Of a stretch of DNA of 64,000 nt, positions 36,544 through 46,311 are shown piece by piece. Below the pieces are notes generated by a model. The model was given only the letters and a program-made list of their open reading frames with translations. It did not search any database and was not told the DNA's origin. Position numbers and translations under genes: made by a program. Origin of the DNA: Salinimonas profundi (GTDB lineage Bacteria > Pseudomonadota > Gammaproteobacteria > Enterobacterales > Alteromonadaceae); the NCBI RefSeq assembly GCF_014750655.1, contig NZ_JABBXD010000009.1, positions 1-64,000 of the forward strand. The letters are read 5' to 3'. The stretch's first letter is position 1. Each line of letters opens with the position of its first letter.

Positions 36544-39360
36544 CTACATACGGTAGCGGAAACCCAGTGCAAAGGTTCTGCTATACAATGCGCTGCCGAA
36601 ATTATGTGTACTGGGGTACTCATAATAACTCTGATAGATTTCTTCTGTCAGGTTAGTGGCATCGAAGGTAACGGTCAGATCTTCGGTAGCATCATAGCTT
36701 AACTGGAAGTCCATAGACTTTTCAGGCTCTCTGTAGACGCCCAGCGGGTTAGCAAACAGACGATCTTCGTAGTTATTCAGGAAGTCATCACGCCATACAT
36801 AAGAAAGACGCATGCTCAGTTCTTCATTATCGTAGATAAGTATTGCTGAGTAAGATGTATCTGACACACCAAAAATTGGGCGAGTGTCATAGCCGTCAAT
36901 TCCACCCTCTTCATTAAACAGAGGAATGTCCTGTTCAGAATCAAGGATGGTATAGCTGGCCTGCACACCTAAACCATCAAGCACACCTGGTAGATTTTCC
37001 GGGAAGTATACGGTACCCAATTCCCAACCATCTAACTTGCCGTTAGACGTATTGGCCGGTTTTGAAACGATGTAAGTGCCAGGCGCGTCATCAGTCGGTC
37101 CCTGATACTGCTCAGCAACAATAGAGTCAAACACGATGCCTTCAATATCGCGTGTGAAGTACGTTGCATACACTGAACTTTCTGGCGCGAAATACCATTC
37201 CAGCGCGAAATCCCAGTTCTGCGATTCAACCGGCTCCAGATTTGGATTTCCGCCCGTACCAGTACCGTAGCCAACGTCTGTCAAATCGGGCTGATAGCTG
37301 GTGTAGGCATTCAACTGCTCAAATGCAGGACGACGAATCGTTTCTGTGTACGCCACCCGCGCCATCAAATCATCGGTCAGATGATAACGGGCAACCAGGC
37401 TTGGTAACAATGTATTATCATCGCGTTCCGCCGTGCTTTGCGGTGGCAAAGTCGGGTCAAGGGTAAAGAAGGTCATGTCGGCTTCGTTCATTTCATAACG
37501 TAAGCCAATCTCGCCATCTAATACTTTGCCAAATAGCTCGGTATTGTATTCTGCTTCGGCATAAAGCGCGATGGTGGTTTCTTCGATATCAAAATTCGTT
37601 CTTATCCGCGGCGCATCTTGCCCGAACTGATCCTGATACACACCCGTTAATCCTGACAATTCACGGTATCTGTCACGGTTAGCAAAAGCATAGTAGCCAT
37701 CGGCTGCTACCCAGGATTCTGGGAATGTCGCGTTACCGTCGAAAAAGTTTTCATTACGATATTGCAGATTTTCATCATAGTCGCTTAACAGACCACCGAT
37801 AACACCGCCGGTGAAGTCATAGTTGCCCTGCTCCGCGGTTCTGCGGTCTACAAAGCTACCAAACTGTACTTTTGTGAAAAATGCATTATCAACAAAATAT
37901 TCGGCATCTACCGTCCATGTTATTGAGTCACCTTCTGAGGATGACCCATTCTCAAAGGTTTCACCAACATTATAAAGTGACGCATTTGTCGGATCGGAAT
38001 TGTCGTACACTAATGAAGGAATATCGTTGCCATCATTCGTTTCAACATAGAGGCGAGGCTGTGATGTTGTCCCACGAACAGCGAAAAACTCCGTGGTAAA
38101 CTCAGACTTTTGGTAATAAACCTCAGACTTTACATTTAAAAAGTCGTTGATTTGCCAGTCACCACCTAATGAGAGCAAATAGCTGTCAGTTTCACTCTTA
38201 GTTACATCGCCAGATGTAAAGTTGAACGCATTGTTTACATAGCGAGACTCAATGATGTTAGTGCCATCAATCAGACCGACTGGATCATTAGGATCGACAT
38301 CACCCCACCAATCTACGAACTGAAAAAATAGTGAGTTGAATGACTCTTGTTCATAGCCGTTATAAAAGCCTTCGAAGGTATAAGTCGAATAGTCGTTAGG
38401 CGCCCATTGCAGTGACAAATTGACCGCGGGACGTTCACGTTCGCCTTGAAAATCTGAACCAAAAATGGCATCACGGCTTAGGTAATAGGGCTCATCAGTG
38501 CCATTGATATTCAATGTGGAGCCTGCAGCAAATGGCAAACCATTTTCCAAGCCCGGCGACCAGCATTGCGGAGAACATTGGTCTGGGAAAATACGCTCTA
38601 ATGGCCCATAGCCAGAACCATCCAGTTTTTGCGCAGAAGGGTTTTCTGTCGCAAATGGCAACATAGCGCCTGCAGTGATGCTTTGGTCACGGAAATTAGT
38701 GCGCGTATATGACACGTTAAGCAGCGCGCCGAAATCACCACCATCAACTTCCCAGGTATCCGTTGCAAGAAAGCTTAACTGCGGATCCGTTTTATCTGCC
38801 TGTTCCTGATGTATAGCGCGACCAGCCAGTACAAAAGTACGATCATCAAAGTCAAAAGGACGTTGCGTCTTGACATCAATTTGACCGGCAATACCACTAC
38901 CAATCTGCGACGCTGAGCGTGTTTTGTATACATTAACGGTTTTAAGCAGTGCAGCCGGGATATCTGCCAGCGCCACTGCACGACCTGAAGCGGTAAACAC
39001 GTTTCGGCCGTTTATTGTGGTTGTAACGTCAGTCAAGCCGCGGACCGTTACTGTGTTTACTTCACCAGAAGCACGGTCTGTTACCTGAATACCCGTAACA
39101 CGCTGAAGGGCTTCAACTACGTTATTGTCTGGAAATTCGCCGATGTCTTCTGCAACGATGGAATCAACAATCTGAACGTTCTGACGTTTGATGTTTATTG
39201 CTTTACTAAGACTGGCGCGCACGCCAGAAACTTCAATAACTTCAACGTCCGAGCCGTCCTGGGTCGGGGTTGTCTGAGCATCCTGATCTTCCTGCGCAAT
39301 GGCAAATTGACAGGACATAGCAACGAGGACAGCACTGGCAAGGTGTGTTCGTTTAAACAT
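36544..39360 (-). CDS. TonB-dependent receptor for arabino-oligosaccharides
   Basis: This is a 938-residue outer-membrane receptor. The signal peptide ends near residue 22 (AIA-QE), a TonB-box-like segment (VEVIEVSGVRASL) is at about 38-50, and a plug domain (about 55-180) has SIVAEDIGEFPDNNVVEALQR and VTVRGL. A 22-strand barrel ends in an aromatic-rich terminus (FALGFRYRM). Receptors of this long type in Alteromonadales accompany polysaccharide loci, and no SusD partner is present. Its own promoter has an operator over the -10 box, so it should be induced by the locus effector. Confidence 0.88.
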   Translation of the reverse strand: MFKRTHLASAVLVAMSCQFAIAQEDQDAQTTPTQDGSDVEVIEVSGVRASLSKAINIKRQNVQIVDSIVAEDIGEFPDNNVVEALQRVTGIQVTDRASGEVNTVTVRGLTDVTTTINGRNVFTASGRAVALADIPAALLKTVNVYKTRSASQIGSGIAGQIDVKTQRPFDFDDRTFVLAGRAIHQEQADKTDPQLSFLATDTWEVDGGDFGALLNVSYTRTNFRDQSITAGAMLPFATENPSAQKLDGSGYGPLERIFPDQCSPQCWSPGLENGLPFAAGSTLNINGTDEPYYLSRDAIFGSDFQGERERPAVNLSLQWAPNDYSTYTFEGFYNGYEQESFNSLFFQFVDWWGDVDPNDPVGLIDGTNIIESRYVNNAFNFTSGDVTKSETDSYLLSLGGDWQINDFLNVKSEVYYQKSEFTTEFFAVRGTTSQPRLYVETNDGNDIPSLVYDNSDPTNASLYNVGETFENGSSSEGDSITWTVDAEYFVDNAFFTKVQFGSFVDRRTAEQGNYDFTGGVIGGLLSDYDENLQYRNENFFDGNATFPESWVAADGYYAFANRDRYRELSGLTGVYQDQFGQDAPRIRTNFDIEETTIALYAEAEYNTELFGKVLDGEIGLRYEMNEADMTFFTLDPTLPPQSTAERDDNTLLPSLVARYHLTDDLMARVAYTETIRRPAFEQLNAYTSYQPDLTDVGYGTGTGGNPNLEPVESQNWDFALEWYFAPESSVYATYFTRDIEGIVFDSIVAEQYQGPTDDAPGTYIVSKPANTSNGKLDGWELGTVYFPENLPGVLDGLGVQASYTILDSEQDIPLFNEEGGIDGYDTRPIFGVSDTSYSAILIYDNEELSMRLSYVWRDDFLNNYEDRLFANPLGVYREPEKSMDFQLSYDATEDLTVTFDATNLTEEIYQSYYEYPSTHNFGSALYSRTFALGFRYRM

Positions 39361-39494
39361 ACGTTTCTACTCCGGTTTTTATGGTCTTAGTCAACATCGT
39401 TCTTAACACCTGAGCATGGCTTCAGTAGTGAACTGACTTTTCATTACTTTGAGGCGAATCGCCCCTACTGTTAATTATTTGTTATCCTGTCTTG

Positions 39495-39523
39495 ATATTA
39501 TTGTATTACATTTGGACTGTCAA
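39495..39523 (-). promoter_or_regulatory. TonB receptor promoter with operator on the -10 box
   Basis: On the minus strand, a perfect -35 TTGACA (39518-39523), a 17-base spacer and -10 TAATAT (39495-39500) form a strong promoter. The motif TGTAATACAATA (39499-39510) lies in the spacer and overlaps the -10. Binding there would block RNA polymerase, which argues that the cognate regulator is a repressor. Confidence 0.75.
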
Positions 39524-39789
39524 TAATAAAACGTTAACGAATTTGTTAATTTCGTAACGTATTAATTTGCATTGCTTATGTGCGTTTCAATGCTAGACGA
39601 ACCCCAAATCGATTCTGTCAGTGTGCCACATGTCAGTTTACTTGCGGATGACTACCCATATAGGTTGCAGGATTAAAAAAAGCCTGCCGCATTAGGTTTA
39701 TATACCCAGCGACATAACTGTTTTCGACGTGTGCTGTGTTGCAGTTCGGATAATTGCGCTTAATGAATGGAAGTCGCCACCTGCCAATT
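39524..39789. other. intergenic region between the TonB receptor and a GH43 gene
   Basis: This A/T-rich stretch is the middle of a 559-base gap between divergent genes. Apart from the receptor promoter on its left and the paired motifs on its right, I see no gene, RNA or strong hairpin in it. Confidence 0.5.
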
Positions 39790-39801
39790 ATTAATACAAT
39801 A
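39790..39801 (+). promoter_or_regulatory. locus operator motif 1 before the GH43-GH51 unit
   Basis: ATTAATACAATA matches TGTAATACAATA at 10 of 12 positions. It lies 119 bases before the GH43 start and 39 bases before a second copy. Confidence 0.5.
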
Positions 39802-39828
39802 GTATATAAAAGAGTTTACAGTGGAATA

Positions 39829-39840
39829 GTTAGTACAATA
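39829..39840 (+). promoter_or_regulatory. locus operator motif 2 before the GH43-GH51 unit
   Basis: GTTAGTACAATA matches the motif at 9 of 12 positions and has the same orientation as the first copy. A pair could bind two regulator dimers. Confidence 0.45.
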
Positions 39841-39919
39841 CTATTAAAGATAAATTTACATTTGACTGATAAAAGTGAGATCGCTCTGGTCTTGCCTTTA
39901 AGACAGCGGGGAAAAAGAG

Positions 39920-40885
39920 ATGAAGAAGCAATGGTTATGTGCAGCGGGAATATTGCTGAGCAGTCAGGCGCTGGCGGACAATCCAATCGTTACAGAGGTA
40001 TTTACCGCTGATCCCGCTGCGTTGGTCCATGATGATACGGTTTATCTGTACACCGGTCACGACGAGGCGCCCAACAATGATGTCTTTTTCGAAATGCACG
40101 ACTGGCTCGCTTTTTCATCCAAAGACATGGTGAGCTGGACAGCGCACGGTCCGATCATGAAAGCGACTGATTTCAAATGGGCGAAAGGTGATGCCTGGGC
40201 GTCCCATATGATTGAAAAAGATGGCAAATTTTACTTTTTCACTACGGTGAGACATAACGAAGAAAAACCCGGTTTTGCCATTGGTGTTGCAGTATCAGAC
40301 TCCCCCACCGGTCCATTTAAAGATGCCATCGGCCATGCGCTTGTCACTAATGATATGACCACACAGACACCCAACGACTGGGATGATATTGACCCGGCTA
40401 TCTTTACCGAGGATAACGGCGATACCTACATGTTTTTTGGCAATCTGGTCCCTAAATACGTCAAGCTAACAGACAGTCTGACTGAGCTTGATGGTGAGAT
40501 TAAAGTCATTGATGTCCCTAATTTTACAGAAGCAGCATGGGTACACAAAAAAGGTGAGAATTATTACTTATCTTACGCCTGTGAATTTCCTGAGAAAATT
40601 TGCTACGCCATGAGCAAAAGCATTCATGGACCATGGGAATACAAAGGTATTTTAAATGAAGTAGCTGGCAACTCAGAAACAAATCACCAATCAATTATTG
40701 ATTATAAAGGTAAGGATTATTTCATTTACCACACCGGCGCCCTGCCACCTAAGGGCGATCAACCAAGTGGTGGTCGCTTTCGCCGCTCGGTGGCCGTAGA
40801 CCCGCTTATTTATAACGACGATGGCACGCTCAAACGCGTTGTCATGAGTACGGAAGGTATTACAGAACCCGCACAGGAGAAATAA
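39920..40885 (+). CDS. GH43 family exported arabinosidase/xylosidase
   Basis: This 321-residue enzyme has a signal peptide to about residue 19 (ALA-DN). GH43 acids are Asp31 (TADPA), Asp158 (DDIDPAIF) and Glu204 (FTEAAW). The start ADPAALVHDDTVYLYTGHDEA differs from the other GH43 enzymes here and suggests a different subfamily, acting on arabinoside or xyloside side chains. The ATG at 39920 is chosen because the frame starting at 39754 is only an overlapping shadow. A GH51 gene starts one base after the stop, so the two are one transcript. Confidence 0.85.
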   Translation: MKKQWLCAAGILLSSQALADNPIVTEVFTADPAALVHDDTVYLYTGHDEAPNNDVFFEMHDWLAFSSKDMVSWTAHGPIMKATDFKWAKGDAWASHMIEKDGKFYFFTTVRHNEEKPGFAIGVAVSDSPTGPFKDAIGHALVTNDMTTQTPNDWDDIDPAIFTEDNGDTYMFFGNLVPKYVKLTDSLTELDGEIKVIDVPNFTEAAWVHKKGENYYLSYACEFPEKICYAMSKSIHGPWEYKGILNEVAGNSETNHQSIIDYKGKDYFIYHTGALPPKGDQPSGGRFRRSVAVDPLIYNDDGTLKRVVMSTEGITEPAQEK

Positions 40886-40886
40886 C

Positions 40887-42425
40887 ATGCGCTTTTCATT
40901 AATAAAAGCTTCGTTACTGAGCGTGGCGTTGTCGACGGGGGCTGCTGGTGCAGCTACTCATCAGGTCACCGTTTCAGCTGATTTAAGCCAGCAAGGCCCG
41001 GTTATAAACAAAGACATTTACGGCCAGTTTGCCGAGCACCTGGGCCGTGGTATTTACGAAGGATTATGGGTCGGCCCGGATTCTTCCATTCCCAATACCA
41101 AAGGCTTTCGTAACGATGTCATTGAAGCATTAAAAGCGATGGAAGTGCCGCTCGTGCGCTGGCCTGGCGGCTGTTTTGCCGACGAATATCACTGGCGCGA
41201 TGGCATTGGCCCTAAAGATGAAAGACCTGTCAAAGTGAATACGCACTGGGGCGGTGTTGAGGAAACCAATGCAGTCGGCACCCATGAATTTTTTGATTTG
41301 GCCGAGTTACTTGGCGCCGAGGTTTATATCAACGGCAACCTGGGCAGTGGGACCGTCAGAGAAATGGCTGAGTGGATGGAGTACATGACCTCAGACAAAA
41401 ACTCTACACTGGCCAATCAGCGACGTGCCAATGGTCGCGAAAAGCCCTGGGATATTAAATATTTTGGTATTGGTAATGAGTCCTGGGGCTGTGGCGGTCA
41501 CATGGAGCCTGACTACTATACGGACCTATATCGTCAGTATGCGACCTTTCTAAAAACACCACCGGGCAAAAAACCCTTGTTAGTGGGCAGTGGTGGGCAT
41601 ACTGAAGATACGCAATGGACGGACGTGCTGAGTAAAAATATTGAACGCGACATGGATGGTATCAGTTACCACTTTTACACGTTGCCCAACGATGAATGGG
41701 AAACCAAAGGTCACGCCACCAAGTTTGATGAGAAAATGTGGTTTGCCACCCTTGAGCGCACTTACAGAATGGATGAATACCTGAAAAATAATATCGCCAT
41801 CCTGGATAAAAATGACCCCGAGGGCGAATTGGGCTTTTACGTGGATGAATGGGGTACCTGGTATGATGCTGAAGAAGGCCGTGAACCCGGCTTTTTATAT
41901 CAGCAGAACACGCTTCGCGACGCGGTTGTGGCAGCAGTAAACCTGAATTTATTTCATGCGTATGCCAAACGTGTGCACATGACCAACATTGCACAGATGG
42001 TTAACGTTCTGCAGGCCATGATCCTGACCGACGGTCCGGAGATGCTCAAAACACCGACCTATCATATTTATGATATGTACAGCGTGTTTCAGGATGCCAC
42101 CTCGATTCCTTTAACGTTAGAGGCACCTGACTATGCCATGGGTGATAAAGCAGTCCCTGCTGTCACCGGCTCGCTGGCAAAAGGTAAAGATGGCCGCACC
42201 TATCTGGCGCTGGTAAATCTCGACCCGAACAACAGTGCAAGTATCAAGCTGGACGTTTCAGGTGGTTTAGATAAAACACTTAAAGGTGAGATTCTGACCG
42301 CTGAGAAAATGACGGCTAAAAATACCTTCGACGATAAGGATGCTGTAACGCCGAAGGCATTTAAGACCACTGCAGATGACTTTACGCTACCGGCCAAATC
42401 GATTGTAGTCGTAGCGCTGAACTGA
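40887..42425 (+). CDS. GH51 alpha-L-arabinofuranosidase, exported
   Basis: This 512-residue retaining enzyme releases alpha-L-arabinofuranose from arabinan and arabino-oligosaccharides. The acid/base is Glu198 (GIGNESW) and the nucleophile Glu321 (VDEWGTW), on a TIM barrel followed by a C-terminal beta-sandwich (about 410-512). It begins with an evident signal peptide (cleavage about 22-24), while many GH51 enzymes are cytoplasmic, so this one acts in the periplasm or outside. It is co-transcribed with the upstream GH43 gene. Confidence 0.92.
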   Translation: MRFSLIKASLLSVALSTGAAGAATHQVTVSADLSQQGPVINKDIYGQFAEHLGRGIYEGLWVGPDSSIPNTKGFRNDVIEALKAMEVPLVRWPGGCFADEYHWRDGIGPKDERPVKVNTHWGGVEETNAVGTHEFFDLAELLGAEVYINGNLGSGTVREMAEWMEYMTSDKNSTLANQRRANGREKPWDIKYFGIGNESWGCGGHMEPDYYTDLYRQYATFLKTPPGKKPLLVGSGGHTEDTQWTDVLSKNIERDMDGISYHFYTLPNDEWETKGHATKFDEKMWFATLERTYRMDEYLKNNIAILDKNDPEGELGFYVDEWGTWYDAEEGREPGFLYQQNTLRDAVVAAVNLNLFHAYAKRVHMTNIAQMVNVLQAMILTDGPEMLKTPTYHIYDMYSVFQDATSIPLTLEAPDYAMGDKAVPAVTGSLAKGKDGRTYLALVNLDPNNSASIKLDVSGGLDKTLKGEILTAEKMTAKNTFDDKDAVTPKAFKTTADDFTLPAKSIVVVALN

Positions 42426-42434
42426 TTTCCCGCC

Positions 42435-42473
42435 AAGGCTGGAATGGTTTTCATGTGACCATTTCAGCCTTTT
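42435..42473 (+). terminator. terminator after GH51
   Basis: A long stem AAGGCTGGAATGG / CCATTTCAGCCTT (one G-T pair) is followed by TTTT. It begins 10 bases after the GH51 stop. Confidence 0.75.
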
Positions 42474-42777
42474 ATTTGCTTAGAAATAATAGATACTTTA
42501 ACCCGCTCTGCGTTTTTTACACCGCAAAAATCAGTAATTGTAAATCATGGACGCACTCCCCCCTGCACCTAGAAGCCGGTGTATTTTTTCGCTGTCCATG
42601 CTAAATATCTTCATTACTTTTCTTCACGTTAATGACCAAACTCAATTGTTTATGTCGGCAGTTACAGAAGCGTAAATTTAATTTTATATTTATTGCACAA
42701 TAAACAGACATCACATATTTTTATGCCCGCATGAAGCCGAACGGGTCGGCGCAGTATCATTAAAACAGGGAACAGGG
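42474..42777. other. intergenic region before the PKD lipoprotein
   Basis: No gene was seen. The stretch holds a 16-base palindrome, TTTATTG-CA-CAATAAA (42689-42704), about 75 bases before the lipoprotein start, which could be an operator or overlap its promoter. No copy of the arabinose-locus motif was recognised here. Confidence 0.45.
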
Positions 42778-45267
42778 ATGCAATTTAATAACATTCGTAT
42801 CTGCCTTTTAAGCTTTCTTACACTTCCGGCACTTCTCACCGCGTGCGGTGGTGGCGGTGACAGTTCTTCATCATCACCAGAGCCAGTAGTGACACCACCG
42901 GCCAATACGCCGCCATCTATCGTCGCTTCTCAAAGCAAAACGTTGGTTAATCCAGAACAAACCGTAACGATTGATGCGTCCGGGTCGAGCGATAAAGATG
43001 GCAGCATTAGTAGCTATAACTGGGTACAGGTTTCTGGACCGGAGGTTACGTTGTCAGGTGTTGATTCTGACACCGTGCAGTTCAGTGCGCCGAATGCAGA
43101 GGGCGCTCAGCTTGAAATAGAGCTTACAGTCACTGACGACGACGGGGATACCAGTAGCAAGACGTTTACGCTTTCAGTTAATAGTGCGCCGCAGCTTGTA
43201 ATGTCGACACCGATTGCTGACTCACGCTTTTATGATGAAAAAATTCACATTGCCGGCACGGTAACTGATGATGGTGCCCTTGAGCAAACCACAGTATTGG
43301 TAACCGTGGGGAGTGATGAGTATGACGTTGAGGTTTCTGCAGACGGCAGCTGGATCACAGAAGCGCCGCTCGCACTGGAATCGGGTGAGCTGCAGATTAC
43401 AGCTATTGCTACAGATAGCCTTGGCGCACAGTCCGTATCGCAGTCCGTTTCTCTTGAATATCGAAGTACGTATAGTGATACAAAATTAATCGTCGATCCT
43501 CTCAAAAATAATATTGCGTATATCATTGAGCAAAAAGGTGTCACGTGGCAGCCATTAATTTTCGAGCATAATTTAGATACAGGGTATCAAAAGCTTTTAG
43601 TAGACACGACAAAGCTGGAAAACGTATCAATTTCTTTCCCCGAACATGTCATCTTTGATCGCGCAAACAATCGCATTATATTCTCAACTGGCAATGACAA
43701 GTTGCTGACAGCCTTCAATCTCAATGATTACACATTCTCTGTTTTTGATATCGACAGAAACCTGTTTTCATTTCCAGGTGCATTTGCATTGTCTAACGAT
43801 GGTACCCGCGCTTATCTTTTAGATATAGTAGATAAAACAATTTCAGAGTTAAATTTGACGACAGCTGAGAGTCATATTATCTCCGGTCCAGCTAAAGGCA
43901 GTGGAAGTGCATTTCGTTTTGCCGGCTACAGCAATGTTTTTGTCAACGATGATGGTCAAATCTTTGTTTACGACGATGGCAATAATGCTGTTTTTTCTGT
44001 TGATGTAGCAACCGGTGATCGTAATGTTATCTCTGGTTCTCTCTATGGTAAGGGTAGCGGTGAGGCGTTAGACTACACACTTTCAAGTATCAATCTGGCC
44101 AACGAAAAGTTAGGTGGAATCAATCAACAGAATCAACTGGTGGAAGTTGATCTGATAAGTGGTGATCGCACAGTGTTGGCGGACTTGATCGACTTCGGTG
44201 CTGTTAGTTATGCCTCTGATATTCAATGGAGTCCATCTACACAAGAATATGTGGTTAACCTGCTTTCGCCTTATAACTCTGACCTGCCTCCTAAAATGAT
44301 AAGCGTTAAGTCTGACGGTGTGGCTACTACACTTTTATCAGACACCGTAGGCGGAGGCGAATCGCTAAAAACAGGCTATTCGCTGACAACAGATATAGCC
44401 AACAATCGTCTATTTACTATCGCGCAGCAAGTAACGGGCCCAACACAACGCTCTTATATTGCTGAAATAGATACGAACTCCCATGAAATACGTGCCATCA
44501 CTGCTGAAAACGAGGCACTTTCAAACGTTGGTGGTTTAGTTTATAACGCTGAAAATGGTTTGCTTTACTTCTTTACCTATCAGGAAAGGGCCATTTATTC
44601 TGCTGACCCGGAATCAGGAAACATCACCAGGATTGCTGATATAGTGACCGATAAACATGGTGCGTTGTTACCGCGTGATATGGCTGTGCATCCTTCGGGA
44701 AGCGCATTGTTTCTGGTAACCAATGATTCTTATGGACCTACATATGAAGAGCCTACTGTTTTAAAACTTGCTTTAGAAACGAATCAGATAAGCATTGTTA
44801 CCGATAACAGTACCGGACTTAACAGTATGCTTATCTCGCCGGAGACCATCGTCAGTGCTGATGATAGTTTGTATATTGGAGATGAGGGCAACGGCGGCAC
44901 CACATCTATCACCCTGCAAAAAATAGATATCGCCACTGGGGATACAACAGTATTCTCTGATAATAATGATAGTGGTGAATATTACTTTAATAGTGCGTAC
45001 GACTTATGGCTGGATACTACTAACGAGCAACTGATGCTAGTGCATGATAGCAATATTTCACAGTTTGATATTAAAACCGGAGAACGAAAATTGCTGTCAG
45101 CTGCGAACCTCTATAGCGGTGAGCAAGTAGGAAATGGCGAGGGTACTTTCACCCGGCTAACACAGGCTTCTCACAAAGGGTATGTATATGCACTTGATAC
45201 TAATTTGAAAGGCCTCTTCCTGATAAACACACAGACCGGCGACCGGTTCCTGGTGCAGCGACAGTAA
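42778..45267 (+). CDS. surface lipoprotein with PKD, Ig-like and beta-propeller domains
   Basis: This is an 829-residue lipoprotein with lipobox LTAC (Cys23), followed by a GGGGDSSSSS linker. A PKD-type domain (about 45-135: TVTIDASGSSDKDGSISSYNW, LTVTDDDGD) and an Ig-like domain (about 138-230) precede a 590-residue repeat region. There, motifs such as ATGDR, SGDR, TGDT, TGER and TGDR recur at blade-like spacing, suggesting one or two beta-propellers. No catalytic residues are evident. It could bind glycans or proteins at the surface. It lies just after GH51 but has its own start region and terminator. Its link with arabinan is unproven. Confidence 0.75.
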   Translation: MQFNNIRICLLSFLTLPALLTACGGGGDSSSSSPEPVVTPPANTPPSIVASQSKTLVNPEQTVTIDASGSSDKDGSISSYNWVQVSGPEVTLSGVDSDTVQFSAPNAEGAQLEIELTVTDDDGDTSSKTFTLSVNSAPQLVMSTPIADSRFYDEKIHIAGTVTDDGALEQTTVLVTVGSDEYDVEVSADGSWITEAPLALESGELQITAIATDSLGAQSVSQSVSLEYRSTYSDTKLIVDPLKNNIAYIIEQKGVTWQPLIFEHNLDTGYQKLLVDTTKLENVSISFPEHVIFDRANNRIIFSTGNDKLLTAFNLNDYTFSVFDIDRNLFSFPGAFALSNDGTRAYLLDIVDKTISELNLTTAESHIISGPAKGSGSAFRFAGYSNVFVNDDGQIFVYDDGNNAVFSVDVATGDRNVISGSLYGKGSGEALDYTLSSINLANEKLGGINQQNQLVEVDLISGDRTVLADLIDFGAVSYASDIQWSPSTQEYVVNLLSPYNSDLPPKMISVKSDGVATTLLSDTVGGGESLKTGYSLTTDIANNRLFTIAQQVTGPTQRSYIAEIDTNSHEIRAITAENEALSNVGGLVYNAENGLLYFFTYQERAIYSADPESGNITRIADIVTDKHGALLPRDMAVHPSGSALFLVTNDSYGPTYEEPTVLKLALETNQISIVTDNSTGLNSMLISPETIVSADDSLYIGDEGNGGTTSITLQKIDIATGDTTVFSDNNDSGEYYFNSAYDLWLDTTNEQLMLVHDSNISQFDIKTGERKLLSAANLYSGEQVGNGEGTFTRLTQASHKGYVYALDTNLKGLFLINTQTGDRFLVQRQ

Positions 45268-45275
45268 ACTTTCTT

Positions 45276-45304
45276 TAAAAAAGCACCTTCGGGTGCTTTT
45301 TTTA
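45276..45304 (+). terminator. terminator after the PKD lipoprotein
   Basis: A stem AAAAGCACC / GGTGCTTTT with a TTCG loop and a seven-T run begins nine bases after the lipoprotein stop. Confidence 0.9.
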
Positions 45305-45588
45305 GCCGTATTATGTTAACCCTGCCCCCCCGAGTAATGAAGTATCAGGTTACGCTGAACCCTTACTCCCCCTATACTTACTGCTACTATTGATGCGCAC
45401 GCCACCAAATAAGAAAACTGCCTGTCAAATTCTCATCGACGCCTGAGGGCGTTAACTGCTGCTCATCCTATGTCTTTGTAGACTCGCCATTTTTTTGCCC
45501 GTTACGCCTATACACACACTTTAATCATACAATTAAAAGTTATAATATAACATTTCATTTCAATTAAAGGTGGTCGTAGGTCAAGAAT
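45305..45588. other. intergenic region before the ABC operon
   Basis: No gene is seen. The right end has the palindrome GTTATA-A-TATAAC (45539-45551), which lies within or next to the shared 19-base element. Confidence 0.45.
45541..45559 (-). promoter_or_regulatory. shared 19-bp element before the ABC operon
   Basis: On the minus strand this reads AATGAAATGTTATATTATA, identical to 50454-50472 before the siderophore-type receptor. It is 29 bases before the ABC start. Its core TGTTATATTATA matches TGTAATATAATA at 10 of 12 positions, so it might be a divergent site for the same regulator. Confidence 0.55.
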
Positions 45589-46311
45589 ATGTGTGATGTG
45601 GTTATTAAAGCTTGCAACCTGAACGTTGAGGTTCAGTCAAAAAAAATACTAAAAGACGTTTCTTTTTCTGCCAGAAAAGGCGAGGTAATGGCACTTCTTG
45701 GGGGAAATGGTGCAGGAAAGTCGACCACGCTCAAAACATTTCTTGGGTTAATGAAAGCGACCTCAGGTCAGGCAATTTTAATGGGGCAGGATGTACACAG
45801 TTCACCTGAAATTGTTCGTCAGAAAGTGGCCTACCTCCCCGAATCAGTCATGCTCTACGGGCACCTGAGCGCATTTGAGAACCTCCGCTATTTTCTCTCT
45901 CTGTCCGGAAATCCCAAAAGTGATGATGTGATCGCCTCATCACTTGAGCGGGTAGCCTTACAAGAAGCCGCCTGGCACGCATAATTTGTTGGTTACTCTA
46001 AAGGAATGCGTCAGAAAACAGCCATAGCACTGGCGCTCTTACGTGACGCGCCAATTTTATTGCTGGATGAACCAACGTCGGGTCTTGATCCGGTCGCCAT
46101 TGATGAATTCAACCGCCTGATAGGTCAGCTCTCTGCACAAGGCTCTACAATCCTCATGGTCACTCATGATGTTTATGGCGCATGCCATGTCGCAAATAAA
46201 ATAGGCCTTCTGCGCGATGGGCAGATTGTTGGTAAATTTGATGCACCGCCCAATGGTTATATCGACTCAGAGACTGTTCACAACGCATTTGTGCGGGATG
46301 CCGGATTATGA
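45589..46311 (+). pseudogene. ABC transporter ATPase split by an in-frame stop
   Basis: A single frame from 45589 to 46311 encodes a complete ABC ATPase of about 240 residues, except for a TAA at 45982-45984. Before the stop lie Walker A (GGNGAGKST, near residue 38) and the Q-loop region. After it lie the signature (YSKGMRQK), Walker B (ILLLDEPTSGLDP) and the switch His (VTHD). Each half lacks motifs needed for ATP hydrolysis. One base change (for example AAA, CAA or GAA to TAA) would explain it. ATG 46006 could restart translation but not restore Walker A. The permease genes downstream are intact, so this may be a recent mutation, an error or readthrough. Confidence 0.85.

Noticed and set aside
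39754..40011. 85-codon frame upstream of the GH43 gene
   Set aside because: It overlaps the signal peptide of the GH43 enzyme in another frame and runs over two operator motifs.
42689..42704. The 16-base palindrome as another copy of the arabinose motif
   Set aside because: TTTATTGCACAATAAA does not align with TGTAATACAATA beyond chance A/T content, so it was kept as a separate element.
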